Positions 1 to 9,031 of a stretch of DNA of 20,621 nucleotides are shown here, piece by piece. The notes beneath the pieces are model-generated. The model searched no databases. It saw only the letters and a list, made by a program, of their open reading frames with translations, and was not told where the DNA came from. The number at the start of each line of letters is the position of its first letter. Within the stretch, counting starts at the first letter, position 1. A program made the position numbers and the translations under genes. Source of the stretch: a virus. The stretch lies in IMG/VR virus record IMGVR_UViG_3300030101_002579, positions 1 to 20,621 of that record; one strand, written 5' to 3'.

Positions 1-3000
1 TAGCAATAACTTGCTCTTCAGGGGATAATAAAGCTTGCTGTGTTCGTGTCAAGTTAGTTGTTGGGTTAATTTGTTGCGCTGTTGGCTGTATATTTGGACT
101 AGGTGTTGCAGGTAATGGTGATGTTTGTATTTTTGCCTCTGGTTCATCAACTAAATTTTTAATAGTTCTTGTTGTTTTTCTTAAAACTTTTTTAACGAAA
201 CCTTCGTCTCTTATAGGGTCACCATTTTCATCCAATAATATATTACCTTTTTTATCTGTTTCGTAACTAAACTCTTCCGGATTATATTCGTTACCTTTTG
301 TAAAAAATTCTCTATCTTCGTACTCATCAATAATGTCATCTAATTCATCCTCTGGAAAAACAAAATCTTCATTTAATCTGTATTTAAATTTATTGTTTGT
401 AAACTCTTCTATCTCTGTTTCTAAAGTATTTATCTTTGTTTCAAATCTTTTCTTAGAATAATTAACTGGAGTAAATTCACCATCAATTAAATTTTTAACT
501 ATTTTTTTACTTGTACCAGATTTAATCATGATCTCTTCAATAGTATCTTCATCTACATCTAATAGTTTTAAATTTTGTATTCTAATAAACATATCTTTCT
601 GTATTCTAAACGCCTCGTCTTGCATTTTTGTAAATGTTCTAATCATGTCAGATGGTGTATTTTCTTGATAATTATTTACATTATAAAAAGTTTCGTTTTC
701 ATCTGTTGCTCTTAATTTTCTATTCATGTCTGATGTAAAAAATCTTAAATCTTTTTTAACATCAATTCTAATAATTCTAGTACCAGCAAACAAAGCAAGT
801 AATTCATCTTTTAAATTTAAAGGTTTACCACCAGCTGTAAGATCTTTTGATACAGCTCCTGCAACTTTATCAACGTTTACAAACACACCTGGTTTAACTC
901 CATCCAATACGTAAGCAAAAGATTTTGTCATCTTATCTCCTAAACTATCAGATGCAGAGTAAACTGTACCACCTTGTGCTTTTCTTCCTTTTCTAGTTGT
1001 AACATCTAAAACTCTATCGTACCCAATTGGCTCTGTAATAAATGGACTTAACAAAGTCATAACAGGTCCATCAGATGCAAACATTAATTCTAAAACATAA
1101 TCTTCAGTTTCTTGTGGGTTTAATTTTTGTGATTTTGCTTTTGCAAGTGCAGAAGCAAATGGTGCATACAAACTATCGTATGGTGAAAAGTATGAATAAT
1201 TTATAGCTGCAGACTCACCATTTTCCCATCCTTTAATAGGTAATAAACTAGAGTTTTTATCCCAAGGTGCAGCAGCAGACATTTTGTAAGCATCCCATTG
1301 TGCACTAGTGCTATTAGTTAAAAACTGTGCTGTTTGTACAAGACCCGTTCCTCCAGCGTATAAAGTCATAAAACCACCTAATAATCTTCTAAGTCCCATC
1401 TGTCTTACAGCAGCGTTTGAACTAGATGCTTGTTTTAAAGCAAAGTTCATGATGTTTGCTCCTGTTCTTAATATCTCTGCTGGAAAAGATACAAAAGCAC
1501 CTAGTGGTAATTTTCTTAAATTTTGTATTGCAGGTGGCACTTTAGAGTAAGTTGGGTATGTATTTCTAATAGAGTATGCAGCTACTTCATCCAGTGCATC
1601 ATCAAAAGTTTTTACAGTGCCTGTTATAGGATTTATGTCATCAAAAGACCTTCCCATTTCTTTAAAATATAATCTAACATCATCTAAGTTTCTTAACCCC
1701 TGACTTAATATTGATCTTTCAAATTCAAAACCATAAAATTTCCACAAGTTGTCTCCTCCTGCATATACTCTTGCAACTTTATCAGTAGGAGTCATTTTAA
1801 TTAATTTGCTAAAAAGTTGATCAGATGTTCTAATTGATTGATTTTTTACCTGATCCATAATTGCTTTTAATTCAGCAGCTACAACGTTTTCATCCCACAC
1901 TCCTAAACGAACTAGTCTTTCTACATAATTATTAAATGCTACTTCATCTATATTTTTTTGACCTGCTTTAAATATATCATCTAATACTATTTTAATTGCA
2001 TTTGTAACACTTGCGTTACCACCAATGTGTCCATTCATAAGTGCAAAAAAAGCAGCTGATGTTACGTTTCTTACTTGTGTTTGTGGAGAGTACAAAGTTT
2101 TACCAATTTGCACACCAACTTTACCTTGCATAATTTCTCTGTATATTGGTATGTTAATTAAGTCATCTAATAGACCACCTACACCTTGAAACATTTGTAC
2201 ATACTCTGGATCTGCGTACAACTCCATTAAATCAGACTTCATATGTCTACCAAGTCTAGGTAATTTTTCTATCTTTTGAGCGTTTAAAATACCAGCATTG
2301 ATTGCTTCCTCACGACTGTTGAAAAGCCATTTATTTTTTAAACCTGATCGAGCTATGTAATCTGCAGCTCTTTTGTTTGCCATTGCAGAAACCATTTCTG
2401 CTGTGGTTGTTCCCACAACTGCTTTTAAATTTTTTTCAGGGCCTAATAAATTTTTAACAACAGTAGGTAATTCTTCTCCTGTTTTTAACATATTGTAATC
2501 TTTAAACCTTAATAGTTTTGCTATTTCTTTTAATTGTGATAGTGGATTTCTACCTTCAGCTCTACCTAATCTTAATATTGATTCTACCATCATTTTTGCA
2601 GATTCGTTGTAAGCTCTTTCTTTATTTAATTTTGGAAAGTCTTTTACAGAAATTAATCTTAAATCTTTATTTTTTTTAATAATATTTGTTGATACCCAAT
2701 CAACAGCACTGTTATAAATTTTTTGATCTGGTGCATAATTAGGATTTGAAAACGTTGAAAAAGATTTAATTAAATAACTATTAATTCTACTAGCTTCTAT
2801 ATTAGCTAATTGTTTTGTAAGTTTATCTGCATTTTTATCTTTAGGTAAAGATTTTTGAAACTCTCTCATTACATTTGCAATTTCTTTTTTTAAATCTGCA
2901 GCCAATGGCTGTAATTCTTTTGGTAAATCATTTTTTTTAATTTGATCTCTTAAAAATTGTTCTACTTGGTCAAGATAATGTTTTTGTAAAGCAGGAGAAC

Positions 3001-4348
3001 TTGTTAAACTATTGTGTTGATTTTCAAAACCTTTTGCTAAATTGTACGCTTTTTTCTCTAAACCTTCCATAGTTCTATCTAATTTTCTTGCTCTACCTTT
3101 TATATATAACATCACATTTTCGGATACACCTTCAATATCTTTTGGTGCTTTACCAAAAGACCTAAAGTAAGATAATATGTTATCTAGTTTTTTAATTACT
3201 CTAAGTTCTCTATTAGGATTTGTTACAGAATACAGTCTCCAATCTTCAAACTTTGGTAATTGTTTTACAATTTTACCAGAAAAAGCAGACACAATTGTAG
3301 GAGCTATTGCCTTTGTTAACACAAAATCTGTAGCATTTCTTACTCCTTTAGCAGTTCCTGTTACAATTGGTTTAACAGCCTCTCTTGATCCAAGGTACGT
3401 AATGGGTCTAAATACAGCATTGTTTATACCTTTAGCACCTAGTGATGCGGACGTTCTTACAAAAGGTGCAAGACCATATTTATAACCTTGTTGTAATGCT
3501 TTTCCTATAATTGGAAAACCAGCTCCTATTAATGTTCCTTCTGCACCATATTTAACTTTGTTTCTAAATTCTGCTGCAGCCCTTTTTCTTCCTTTTAAAC
3601 CCTCTGTTGATTCAGGTTCAAAAAATAAAGATTGTCTTCCAGGTTCGGACACTAAAAAATCTGTTGCACCAACAACTGTCATGCCCTCTATGGCTCTTGA
3701 TGCAATCTTACTAACTTTTCTTTGTCTTGCAGTCTTACCCATTTTTTCAACAACATTTTTAACTTGTCGAAAAGTTTTAGTTCTGTTTAAAGACTTTTGA
3801 ATAATACCACCAGGTATTCCAAACTGAACCATTAATGCAACAAGATCACCTCTCCAAGTTTCTGGTCTGTCTGGTTGTTTTTTAGGATCTTTCATCATTT
3901 CATCAAATGATTCTAAAAAACTAGTGTTAAAAGTGTAATCTAATCCTGTAAATAAAGCGCTCTTAAGAGCTACGTAAGTATCAAAACCTCCAGCATCTAT
4001 ACCTTTTCTAATTTCATCAAAACCAGATATGTAATCTTTTTCTCCCTCCATTCTTTCTAGTTTTTTAACTATATCTTCGCCTGCCACTAATGAACCAGTT
4101 GTTCTCATTTGTGGACTTAAAGATAAAGCAAGTCTTGCTAAACTGGTATCTTTTGTTGCATCGCCTTTAAAAGCTTCTATTATGGGTCTAATATATTTTA
4201 CAGGTTTTTTAGGTTCTCCAATACTTTCTAATGCAGATAAAAATGTTTGCTGAAACTCATCAAGGTTTCTTACATTTCCAGGCTCGGTCGCAGGTTTCTT
4301 ATAAGGTCTCTTTCGTTGCCTTTCTATAGCAGTTTCATCTCTAGCCAT
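1..4348 (-). CDS. Giant putative internal/ejected virion protein (3' end beyond window)
   Basis: I translated this frame from the ATG at 4348 to the left edge and met no stop, giving at least 1449 residues. The start is supported by AGGAG seven bases upstream, four bases after the previous stop. I see no recognised catalytic domain. The N-terminal part is Lys/Arg/Glu-rich and probably helical. There are weakly hydrophobic Gly-rich patches near residues 265-280 and 987-1010, neither a convincing transmembrane helix. The last visible stretch, about residues 1405-1430, is Pro/Thr/Gln-rich, followed by ALLSPEEQVIA, a tail I associate from memory with large marine-phage proteins close to their C-terminus, so the true end is probably near. 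Its size resembles T7 gp16 (about 1300 residues), and its place after the hub and ejection-like genes suggests a large internal protein released with the DNA. That role is inferred from size and position; it could also be another large structural protein. Confidence 0.8.
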   Translation of the reverse strand, partial: MARDETAIERQRKRPYKKPATEPGNVRNLDEFQQTFLSALESIGEPKKPVKYIRPIIEAFKGDATKDTSLARLALSLSPQMRTTGSLVAGEDIVKKLERMEGEKDYISGFDEIRKGIDAGGFDTYVALKSALFTGLDYTFNTSFLESFDEMMKDPKKQPDRPETWRGDLVALMVQFGIPGGIIQKSLNRTKTFRQVKNVVEKMGKTARQRKVSKIASRAIEGMTVVGATDFLVSEPGRQSLFFEPESTEGLKGRKRAAAEFRNKVKYGAEGTLIGAGFPIIGKALQQGYKYGLAPFVRTSASLGAKGINNAVFRPITYLGSREAVKPIVTGTAKGVRNATDFVLTKAIAPTIVSAFSGKIVKQLPKFEDWRLYSVTNPNRELRVIKKLDNILSYFRSFGKAPKDIEGVSENVMLYIKGRARKLDRTMEGLEKKAYNLAKGFENQHNSLTSSPALQKHYLDQVEQFLRDQIKKNDLPKELQPLAADLKKEIANVMREFQKSLPKDKNADKLTKQLANIEASRINSYLIKSFSTFSNPNYAPDQKIYNSAVDWVSTNIIKKNKDLRLISVKDFPKLNKERAYNESAKMMVESILRLGRAEGRNPLSQLKEIAKLLRFKDYNMLKTGEELPTVVKNLLGPEKNLKAVVGTTTAEMVSAMANKRAADYIARSGLKNKWLFNSREEAINAGILNAQKIEKLPRLGRHMKSDLMELYADPEYVQMFQGVGGLLDDLINIPIYREIMQGKVGVQIGKTLYSPQTQVRNVTSAAFFALMNGHIGGNASVTNAIKIVLDDIFKAGQKNIDEVAFNNYVERLVRLGVWDENVVAAELKAIMDQVKNQSIRTSDQLFSKLIKMTPTDKVARVYAGGDNLWKFYGFEFERSILSQGLRNLDDVRLYFKEMGRSFDDINPITGTVKTFDDALDEVAAYSIRNTYPTYSKVPPAIQNLRKLPLGAFVSFPAEILRTGANIMNFALKQASSSNAAVRQMGLRRLLGGFMTLYAGGTGLVQTAQFLTNSTSAQWDAYKMSAAAPWDKNSSLLPIKGWENGESAAINYSYFSPYDSLYAPFASALAKAKSQKLNPQETEDYVLELMFASDGPVMTLLSPFITEPIGYDRVLDVTTRKGRKAQGGTVYSASDSLGDKMTKSFAYVLDGVKPGVFVNVDKVAGAVSKDLTAGGKPLNLKDELLALFAGTRIIRIDVKKDLRFFTSDMNRKLRATDENETFYNVNNYQENTPSDMIRTFTKMQDEAFRIQKDMFIRIQNLKLLDVDEDTIEEIMIKSGTSKKIVKNLIDGEFTPVNYSKKRFETKINTLETEIEEFTNNKFKYRLNEDFVFPEDELDDIIDEYEDREFFTKGNEYNPEEFSYETDKKGNILLDENGDPIRDEGFVKKVLRKTTRTIKNLVDEPEAKIQTSPLPATPSPNIQPTAQQINPTTNLTRTQQALLSPEEQVIA

Positions 4349-4352
4349 GTTA

Positions 4353-5372
4353 TTACTCCTGTGGTAAAACTAGATTGACACTATACTTTTGATTAAATAA
4401 ATCTACGTCTTGTTGTGTTGCTATTGTTGCAAAGTCTTCTAATGCTTCTGGACTCAATGCAATAAGTTTTACAACATCATCACCTATCTCTTTTGGTAAT
4501 CTAGCTCTTAAAGTTGCAAAATCTATTTTAGGTTCTTCTGTTGTTCCTTGATCCGCGGGCATTGATTCACCACCCATTTGTAATCCAATACGACCACCAT
4601 CAGCTTTTGCCTCTTCTACTGTAGGTACGTTTTCAAAAAATTCTGCATATCTTCTGTATGCTTCTTTCAACAGATTAGGATCATTATCACCATCTGGATA
4701 TTTATCTATCATTACGTCTGGGTTATTAGGATCAGGTACTTGTTCAGCTTTTAATGACTTAATAATACCTTTTAAAACATCCGCAGCAAAATCAGTTTGT
4801 TGCATTAATGATTTACCAACAGGATTTTCTTTAGATAAATAATTTATTCTTGCTTCAGCTTTACCTAATTCATTTTCAAGACCTGTCTCACCTGCTGCAA
4901 TTCTTTCGTTAAGATCAGTTATTTTCTGCATTGTTCTTTCAATATCGTTTGCTATTTCAAGTTTAGCATATGTCTTACCACTAGTTCCACCAGCAGCCTC
5001 ACCTTTAGCTTCTATTAAAGTTTTAAATAAATCTGCATCTGTTGCAAACTTTGTAGCTCTTTCAGTGTCTATATCTTTAAAAAGTTGTTCTGTTGGCCCT
5101 TTAGCTGCAGATGCAACTGTAGAGAAGAAACCACCTTCTGGTGGTCTTGATAATAAATCTAAACCAAATGTAGTTAAAAATCTTGAAAGACCTTCACCTT
5201 GTGGTCTTTGAAATTGTGGAAACATCTCTTTTGCTTTTTCAAACTCTTCTTGAGTTGGTAACACACGACCTGCATCAAAATAATTTTTTCTTGGTGTATC
5301 TAGTCCTGTCGTAATGCCAGTTCCTGCAGAACCACCTATTCTAAACATTGGTCTTTTTAAAATTCTATTCAT
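4353..5372 (-). CDS. Putative internal virion protein with GGRIG motif
   Basis: This 339-residue protein has no catalytic motif I know. It begins with a basic, Gly-containing leader (MNRILKRPMFRIGGSA), a start I recognise from marine phage structural genes. The middle, about residues 60-230, is charged and helical, rich in Ala, Glu and Lys, and could form coiled coils. Near residue 255 it carries ADGGRIG followed by LQMGG, the same motif found in the 653-residue protein two genes upstream. The C-terminal 60 residues look like a compact helical domain ending in a hydrophobic NLVLPQE. The ATG lies two bases after the previous stop and has only a weak ribosome site (GGTGGA), so translation is probably coupled. 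Position between the Gln/Ala-rich protein and the giant protein suggests a part of the ejected or internal core; this is inference. Confidence 0.75.
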   Translation of the reverse strand: MNRILKRPMFRIGGSAGTGITTGLDTPRKNYFDAGRVLPTQEEFEKAKEMFPQFQRPQGEGLSRFLTTFGLDLLSRPPEGGFFSTVASAAKGPTEQLFKDIDTERATKFATDADLFKTLIEAKGEAAGGTSGKTYAKLEIANDIERTMQKITDLNERIAAGETGLENELGKAEARINYLSKENPVGKSLMQQTDFAADVLKGIIKSLKAEQVPDPNNPDVMIDKYPDGDNDPNLLKEAYRRYAEFFENVPTVEEAKADGGRIGLQMGGESMPADQGTTEEPKIDFATLRARLPKEIGDDVVKLIALSPEALEDFATIATQQDVDLFNQKYSVNLVLPQE

Positions 5373-5374
5373 TA

Positions 5375-6376
5375 TTATCCACCAAACAATGGTCTTGGGT
5401 TTACCGCTCCATAAATACCAGCAAGTGTTGTTCCAACACCAAGAGCTGTTTGTAATGGTGTAGGGTTAGGTCTTATAGTTTGTTGGAACTGTGCAGGGTA
5501 TCCACCCATTAATCCAGTTACTTGTCCAGCAAATCTATCTAACTGTTCTTGTGGTTGGAATGCTGCTTGTCTTGTTGCTTCTCTTTGTGCATCGAGTTGA
5601 GCCTGTGCTTGTGCCTGGTTTGCTGCGCCCAGTCGACCTAAAGTAGAAATATCTCCTTGTTGTAATCCAGGCACGAGAGATGCTAAACCTGCTTGTTGTT
5701 GTCCTAATCCGGATTGTGCTTGTGCTATGTTAAATCTGTTTTGGATATCTTGCTGTCTTGCAGCTTGTGCTTGTCCAAAACCTTGTTGCAAGAGACCTGC
5801 TTGTAATAAAGCTCTTTCTCTCGCTGCCCCTGTGCCAAACTCGGCGAGTTGCACTCCCGCTCGGCCACTGCCGAGCACTCCCAAACTTGCTTGTTGATCT
5901 CGTATTTGTTGCTCTCTAATAGCTTGGTTACGATCAAATTCTGAAAGGGTTGCATCAATCACTTGTGATTGATATGGGGACATAAAATCTTGAATCTGTT
6001 GTGTTGTTGCTGCCCCTGTTGGTACACCACCTATTGTAGTTCCTGCTGCACCAACTTGTTGTTGTGCTGCAGTTACAAAGGGTTGAAAAGATCCGATACC
6101 TTGTTGTGCTAAAGTTTGTGCTTGTGTTGTTAACGCGTCTTGTGCTGCGATTTGTGGTGCAAGTCCAGCTAAACTTTCTTGTCTTGTTGTAAATGCTTTA
6201 GCCGCATCTTGTCTTGCCTTAAAACCTGCTGCAGTTTCACCAGGCTGTTGTGTAATACCTGCAATACCAGTTGATACAACTGGAACAGCTGTTTGAGCTG
6301 TAATTTGTTTTGCTAGGTCTAGACCTAAATCTTCAATAAATTTTGCGGGTAATGTTCTTTGTTCAGCTACGCTCAT
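5375..6376 (-). CDS. Gln/Ala-rich putative DNA-ejection protein
   Basis: A 333-residue protein dominated by Gln, Ala, Gly and Thr, with long stretches such as RQQDIQNRFNIAQAQ and QAQAQAQLDAQREATRQAA that should form extended amphipathic helices or coiled coil. The N-terminal 60 residues are less repetitive, and the C-terminus (residues 280-333) is Pro/Gly-rich with a weakly hydrophobic stretch around GVGTTLAGIYGAV. The composition resembles that of ejection proteins such as P22 gp20, but I cannot claim homology. The start codon overlaps the previous stop as TAATG, and GAGGAAG lies just upstream, so it can both reinitiate and bind ribosomes directly. It sits in a block of four large proteins after the tail hub, the place where P22-like phages keep ejection proteins. 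No enzyme motif is visible. Confidence 0.75.
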   Translation of the reverse strand: MSVAEQRTLPAKFIEDLGLDLAKQITAQTAVPVVSTGIAGITQQPGETAAGFKARQDAAKAFTTRQESLAGLAPQIAAQDALTTQAQTLAQQGIGSFQPFVTAAQQQVGAAGTTIGGVPTGAATTQQIQDFMSPYQSQVIDATLSEFDRNQAIREQQIRDQQASLGVLGSGRAGVQLAEFGTGAARERALLQAGLLQQGFGQAQAARQQDIQNRFNIAQAQSGLGQQQAGLASLVPGLQQGDISTLGRLGAANQAQAQAQLDAQREATRQAAFQPQEQLDRFAGQVTGLMGGYPAQFQQTIRPNPTPLQTALGVGTTLAGIYGAVNPRPLFGG

Positions 6377-8337
6377 TATAATACTTCCTCTAATCTTTGT
6401 GATGTTTGAAACATTCGTCTTGCGCCTTCTAAGCCTTGCGATTCTTCAGATACGTCACCTCCGGCTTCGAGGTTCTTCATCATGTTATACATGACTTCTG
6501 CTCCCTTGTCTATATCTCCTTCACCTGCATTTCTAACCGCATCAGCCGTAAATACAAACTCATTCTTGGATAATCTAGCTGGTACATCATCTGCTTTTTC
6601 CATACGTCCAATAGGCACAAAACCACCATCTTCTCTGTAGTCTTTTTCCATACCACCCATATCTAGTAAAGGCATTACCTTTTTAGCTACTGGTTCTGCT
6701 TTACCACCCTTTTGAAATTTTTGTTTATACACTTGTTCAAAAATGTCAAACTTGTCTTTGTATGCTTTGTTTTCTTTTGCCATGCTAGGATCCACACTAT
6801 ACATAGTTTTAAATCCTTTGTATAAAGAACTTTTAGCTATCTTTTTCATTTGTTCTTTACTTAGGACAGCTCCTGCATCATCATAACCTATTCTACCACC
6901 GTCAGCAGCGTAGAAATCAAACTCACTACCTGCAAACCTAGATCTTAAAGTATTAAAAGGTCTTGCTTTAATTCCTTCTATATCTAATGATGGACCTCTA
7001 TCTTCATCTGTAAATTCATCTGGGTCTTCTTGTTCTTTTTTAGTAGCTAGTCCTGCTAGTGCTGATGATCCTAATATTGTTAAGAGAGGGTTTTCTTTTA
7101 CAAAATCTAATACTTTACTATCTTTGACATTTGTCAATATATCTTTACCAGTTTGTAAAATACCTGTGGGTTTAGACACTGCTCTTGGAATTATTTCACC
7201 TTGAAGTCTATCAGGAATTATACCTTTTTGTATTTGAGATGATATTAAGTTAGGTTTTTGAGTAGCTATAGCTACATCGTCAGGATCAAAGAAACGAGGT
7301 GTTATTTGACCCATAGCTCTATCAGGTATGGCTCCTGCGCTTATGTCACTTGCAACTCTTGCTCTACCAGCTGCACTAGAAGGGTCAATTCCTGCCGCTG
7401 CTGGAGTTGTAAGTTTTGAAATACCACCTGACAATGCTGCTGATAACCCAATCTCTTTTAAATCTAAATCTTCACCTGTTGCAAGCTGTGTAATTCCTGT
7501 TGTTGCACCAGATATTAAAGCTGCTTTTTGAGCTGCAGATAAACCTGCTAAAAATTGTGATTGAGCCACGGCTGGTCCAAGGGCATAAGGTGCTGCGACT
7601 GCTAAAGCTATTCTACCAGCTGGACTTTTTGCAACTTTTTTAACTGTTGAAACTGTTTTCTTTGCAACTTTTTTAATTGGACGTGTAATTTTTCTTACAA
7701 AACTACCTAAACCATAAGCTTGTCTTTCTTCATCAGTATCTTCTAAAAAACCACCATCAGCAAAAAATCTATATGCTATTCTATTTAAATCCATAGGTCT
7801 TTGCATAGGCATTACTGGTGCGACTGCTCCTGGAGCAATTTGTGTTTGTGCAAATGTAGGAGCTATATATTCTCCTTCTTCTCCTGGTTCAACAGTATCA
7901 TCATCGTCATCTGTAAAAAAATCTAATTTTGCTTGTTCGTAAACATTTGGGTCTTTAATACCTTTTTTAGGACCAAAAAGATTAGTTGGATTAAAAGTTG
8001 GTATACCTGTTTTTAACGTAATAAGACCTTTTATTAAATTTGTAGGAGTAAAAAACTTTGTTAAACCCTCACCTTTATCAGCTTTACCTGATCGAGTTTT
8101 ACCCTTATCACCCATACGTGATTCTCTATTTAAATCACCTAATGAATCTGCTCCAGTTTCTGGTCCATCTCCTTTATCACCTGCGTTCCCTTGATCTCCT
8201 CCACCTGCAGCTTGATCTCCACCGCCATAAGCATCATCACCACGGTATCCTTGTCTAGCACCACCAAACCCTGGTTGTACTAACATACCTCCGTTTTGTA
8301 ACATCTGTTTTGCTTGTTGTGCTCTTGTTATGGCCAT
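6376..8337 (-). CDS. Large putative ejection/internal virion protein with DGG motifs
   Basis: 653 residues with a mosaic layout. Residues 1-35 hold a basic start and NGGMLVQPGFGG; about 36-92 are low-complexity Gly/Asp/Lys (for example AYGGGDQAAGGGDQG). Around 205-260 a Lys-rich amphipathic stretch (RPIKKVAKKTVSTVKKVAK) runs into an Ala-rich hydrophobic segment (GRIALAVAAPYALGPAVAQ), which could interact with membrane. A 15-residue motif occurs twice, at 335 and 372. Residue 478 onward has AADGGRIGYDDAG. Near 570-630 lies a block containing DDVPARLSKNEFVFTADAV and a later MYNMMKNLE, which I recognise from memory as widespread in marine phage proteins of unknown function. The upstream linker (nine bases) has no clear ribosome site. 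I infer an ejected or membrane-contacting virion protein; no catalytic residues are evident. Confidence 0.78.
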   Translation of the reverse strand: MAITRAQQAKQMLQNGGMLVQPGFGGARQGYRGDDAYGGGDQAAGGGDQGNAGDKGDGPETGADSLGDLNRESRMGDKGKTRSGKADKGEGLTKFFTPTNLIKGLITLKTGIPTFNPTNLFGPKKGIKDPNVYEQAKLDFFTDDDDDTVEPGEEGEYIAPTFAQTQIAPGAVAPVMPMQRPMDLNRIAYRFFADGGFLEDTDEERQAYGLGSFVRKITRPIKKVAKKTVSTVKKVAKSPAGRIALAVAAPYALGPAVAQSQFLAGLSAAQKAALISGATTGITQLATGEDLDLKEIGLSAALSGGISKLTTPAAAGIDPSSAAGRARVASDISAGAIPDRAMGQITPRFFDPDDVAIATQKPNLISSQIQKGIIPDRLQGEIIPRAVSKPTGILQTGKDILTNVKDSKVLDFVKENPLLTILGSSALAGLATKKEQEDPDEFTDEDRGPSLDIEGIKARPFNTLRSRFAGSEFDFYAADGGRIGYDDAGAVLSKEQMKKIAKSSLYKGFKTMYSVDPSMAKENKAYKDKFDIFEQVYKQKFQKGGKAEPVAKKVMPLLDMGGMEKDYREDGGFVPIGRMEKADDVPARLSKNEFVFTADAVRNAGEGDIDKGAEVMYNMMKNLEAGGDVSEESQGLEGARRMFQTSQRLEEVL

Positions 8338-8346
8338 TTGTCTATT

Positions 8347-8526
8347 CTATTTTGTTTTACCTAATAAATCAAGGCTAGGCATTTTTATAGTTACGTCTCT
8401 TTGTACGTCTTCTACTGGTATATTAGCAGCTTTTAAAGCTTCCTCGTTTTCATAAATTTGACCAGTTTTTTTATTTTTTATAGTTGTTTTAATGTCCTCT
8501 GGTTTTATTACCATTACTTTACTCAT
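8347..8526 (-). CDS. Small conserved-position protein, 59 aa
   Basis: A 59-residue frame, MSKVMVIKPEDIKTTIKNKK to LDLLGKTK, ending in TAG. The ATG at 8526 overlaps the stop of the 113-residue gene as TAATG, and the gene fills the space before the 653-residue gene exactly, which is the main support that it is real. It is charged (Lys, Glu, Asp), has no membrane segment or signal peptide, and matches no family I can name. The sequence TGQIYENEEALKAA resembles a small two-strand plus helix fold, but that is only an impression. It lies between a small beta-sandwich-like virion protein and a large putative ejection protein, so a minor virion or assembly role is likely but unproven. Confidence 0.7.
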   Translation of the reverse strand: MSKVMVIKPEDIKTTIKNKKTGQIYENEEALKAANIPVEDVQRDVTIKMPSLDLLGKTK

Positions 8527-8867
8527 TATGTTGTTACCTCTCTTGGCTGTATTTCTAATATTGAGGCTATGACGTGCAGCCTACTTGCGTCAGCGGCCTG
8601 TACTTTTAATGCTTCACCTTCTTCCATTACAAGAGGTTGAGACAAAAGTTCTGTTGTTGCTTTAGATGCTATGGCTTTATCTTTAAATAAATTAAATATA
8701 GCACTACTAGCATTTACTAAAGTTATAGTTATTGTGCTTCCTGATCCAGCGTCTTCGGATACTAACAATGATTTAATAACAGCTGTCTTAAAACTAGGCA
8801 CTGTATATAGTGTAGTTAAATCTGTTGTAGTTAAATCTACTTTTTTATTTATAAAACTATTAGCCAT
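8526..8867 (-). CDS. Small beta-rich virion protein, 113 aa
   Basis: 113 residues, MANSFINKKVDLTTTDLTTL onward, with the pattern YTVPS..TAVI.SLLVS, a middle strand block STITITLVN and a late block GEALKVQAADASRLHVIASI. This alternating pattern is typical of an all-beta sandwich. From memory, similar small proteins (YTVP near the start, GD/GEAL.V.A near the end) are common in marine phages, usually beside fibre or tail genes, where they are taken as decoration or fibre-knob proteins. No active-site residues are evident. Both ends overlap neighbours as TAATG (8867 and 8526), placing it in a tightly coupled set of small genes after the tail hub. The function is inferred from fold pattern and context. 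Confidence 0.75.
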   Translation of the reverse strand: MANSFINKKVDLTTTDLTTLYTVPSFKTAVIKSLLVSEDAGSGSTITITLVNASSAIFNLFKDKAIASKATTELLSQPLVMEEGEALKVQAADASRLHVIASILEIQPREVTT

Positions 8868-9031
8868 TATTGTAAAAAGAAGTTAAATGCTTCTACCTCT
8901 TGTTTTAATTCTTCTTGAAATGTTGTATTTAATTTTTCTACAATTGCATCAAGATCTCTTACTTGTGCCTCTGCCGTTCCTAAATCATATTCTTTACTTG
9001 GTCTTGTTAATACTTGTACTATCTTTGCCAT
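8867..9031 (-). CDS. Small helical protein, 54 aa
   Basis: A 54-residue frame starting MAKIVQVLTRPSKEYDLGTA and ending FFLQ-stop. The second half (about residues 18-50: AEAQVRDLDAIVEKLN and onward) is strongly helical and acidic, with heptad-like spacing of Leu, Ile and Val, so a short coiled coil is likely. The ATG overlaps the hub gene's stop as TAATG at 9031, and its own stop overlaps the next ATG as TAATG at 8867; this tight packing supports expression. Small proteins beginning MAKIVQ and containing LTRPSKEY are, from memory, found in marine phage structural clusters, with no assigned role. It may be a minor tail or assembly factor. Confidence 0.72.
   Translation of the reverse strand: MAKIVQVLTRPSKEYDLGTAEAQVRDLDAIVEKLNTTFQEELKQEVEAFNFFLQ

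Noticed and set aside
726-1550. Plus-strand short frames near the left edge
   Set aside because: They are opposite the uninterrupted giant minus-strand frame and are explained as chance openings in its complement.
3177-3800. Plus-strand open frames of about 100 and 80 residues opposite the giant gene
   Set aside because: The minus-strand frame is continuous through the region, and the plus frames lack ribosome sites and family resemblance, so they are shadows.
5725-5958. Minus-strand 77-residue frame inside the Gln/Ala-rich gene
   Set aside because: Out-of-frame reading of CAA/GCA-rich codons; no start signal of its own and wholly embedded in a better gene.
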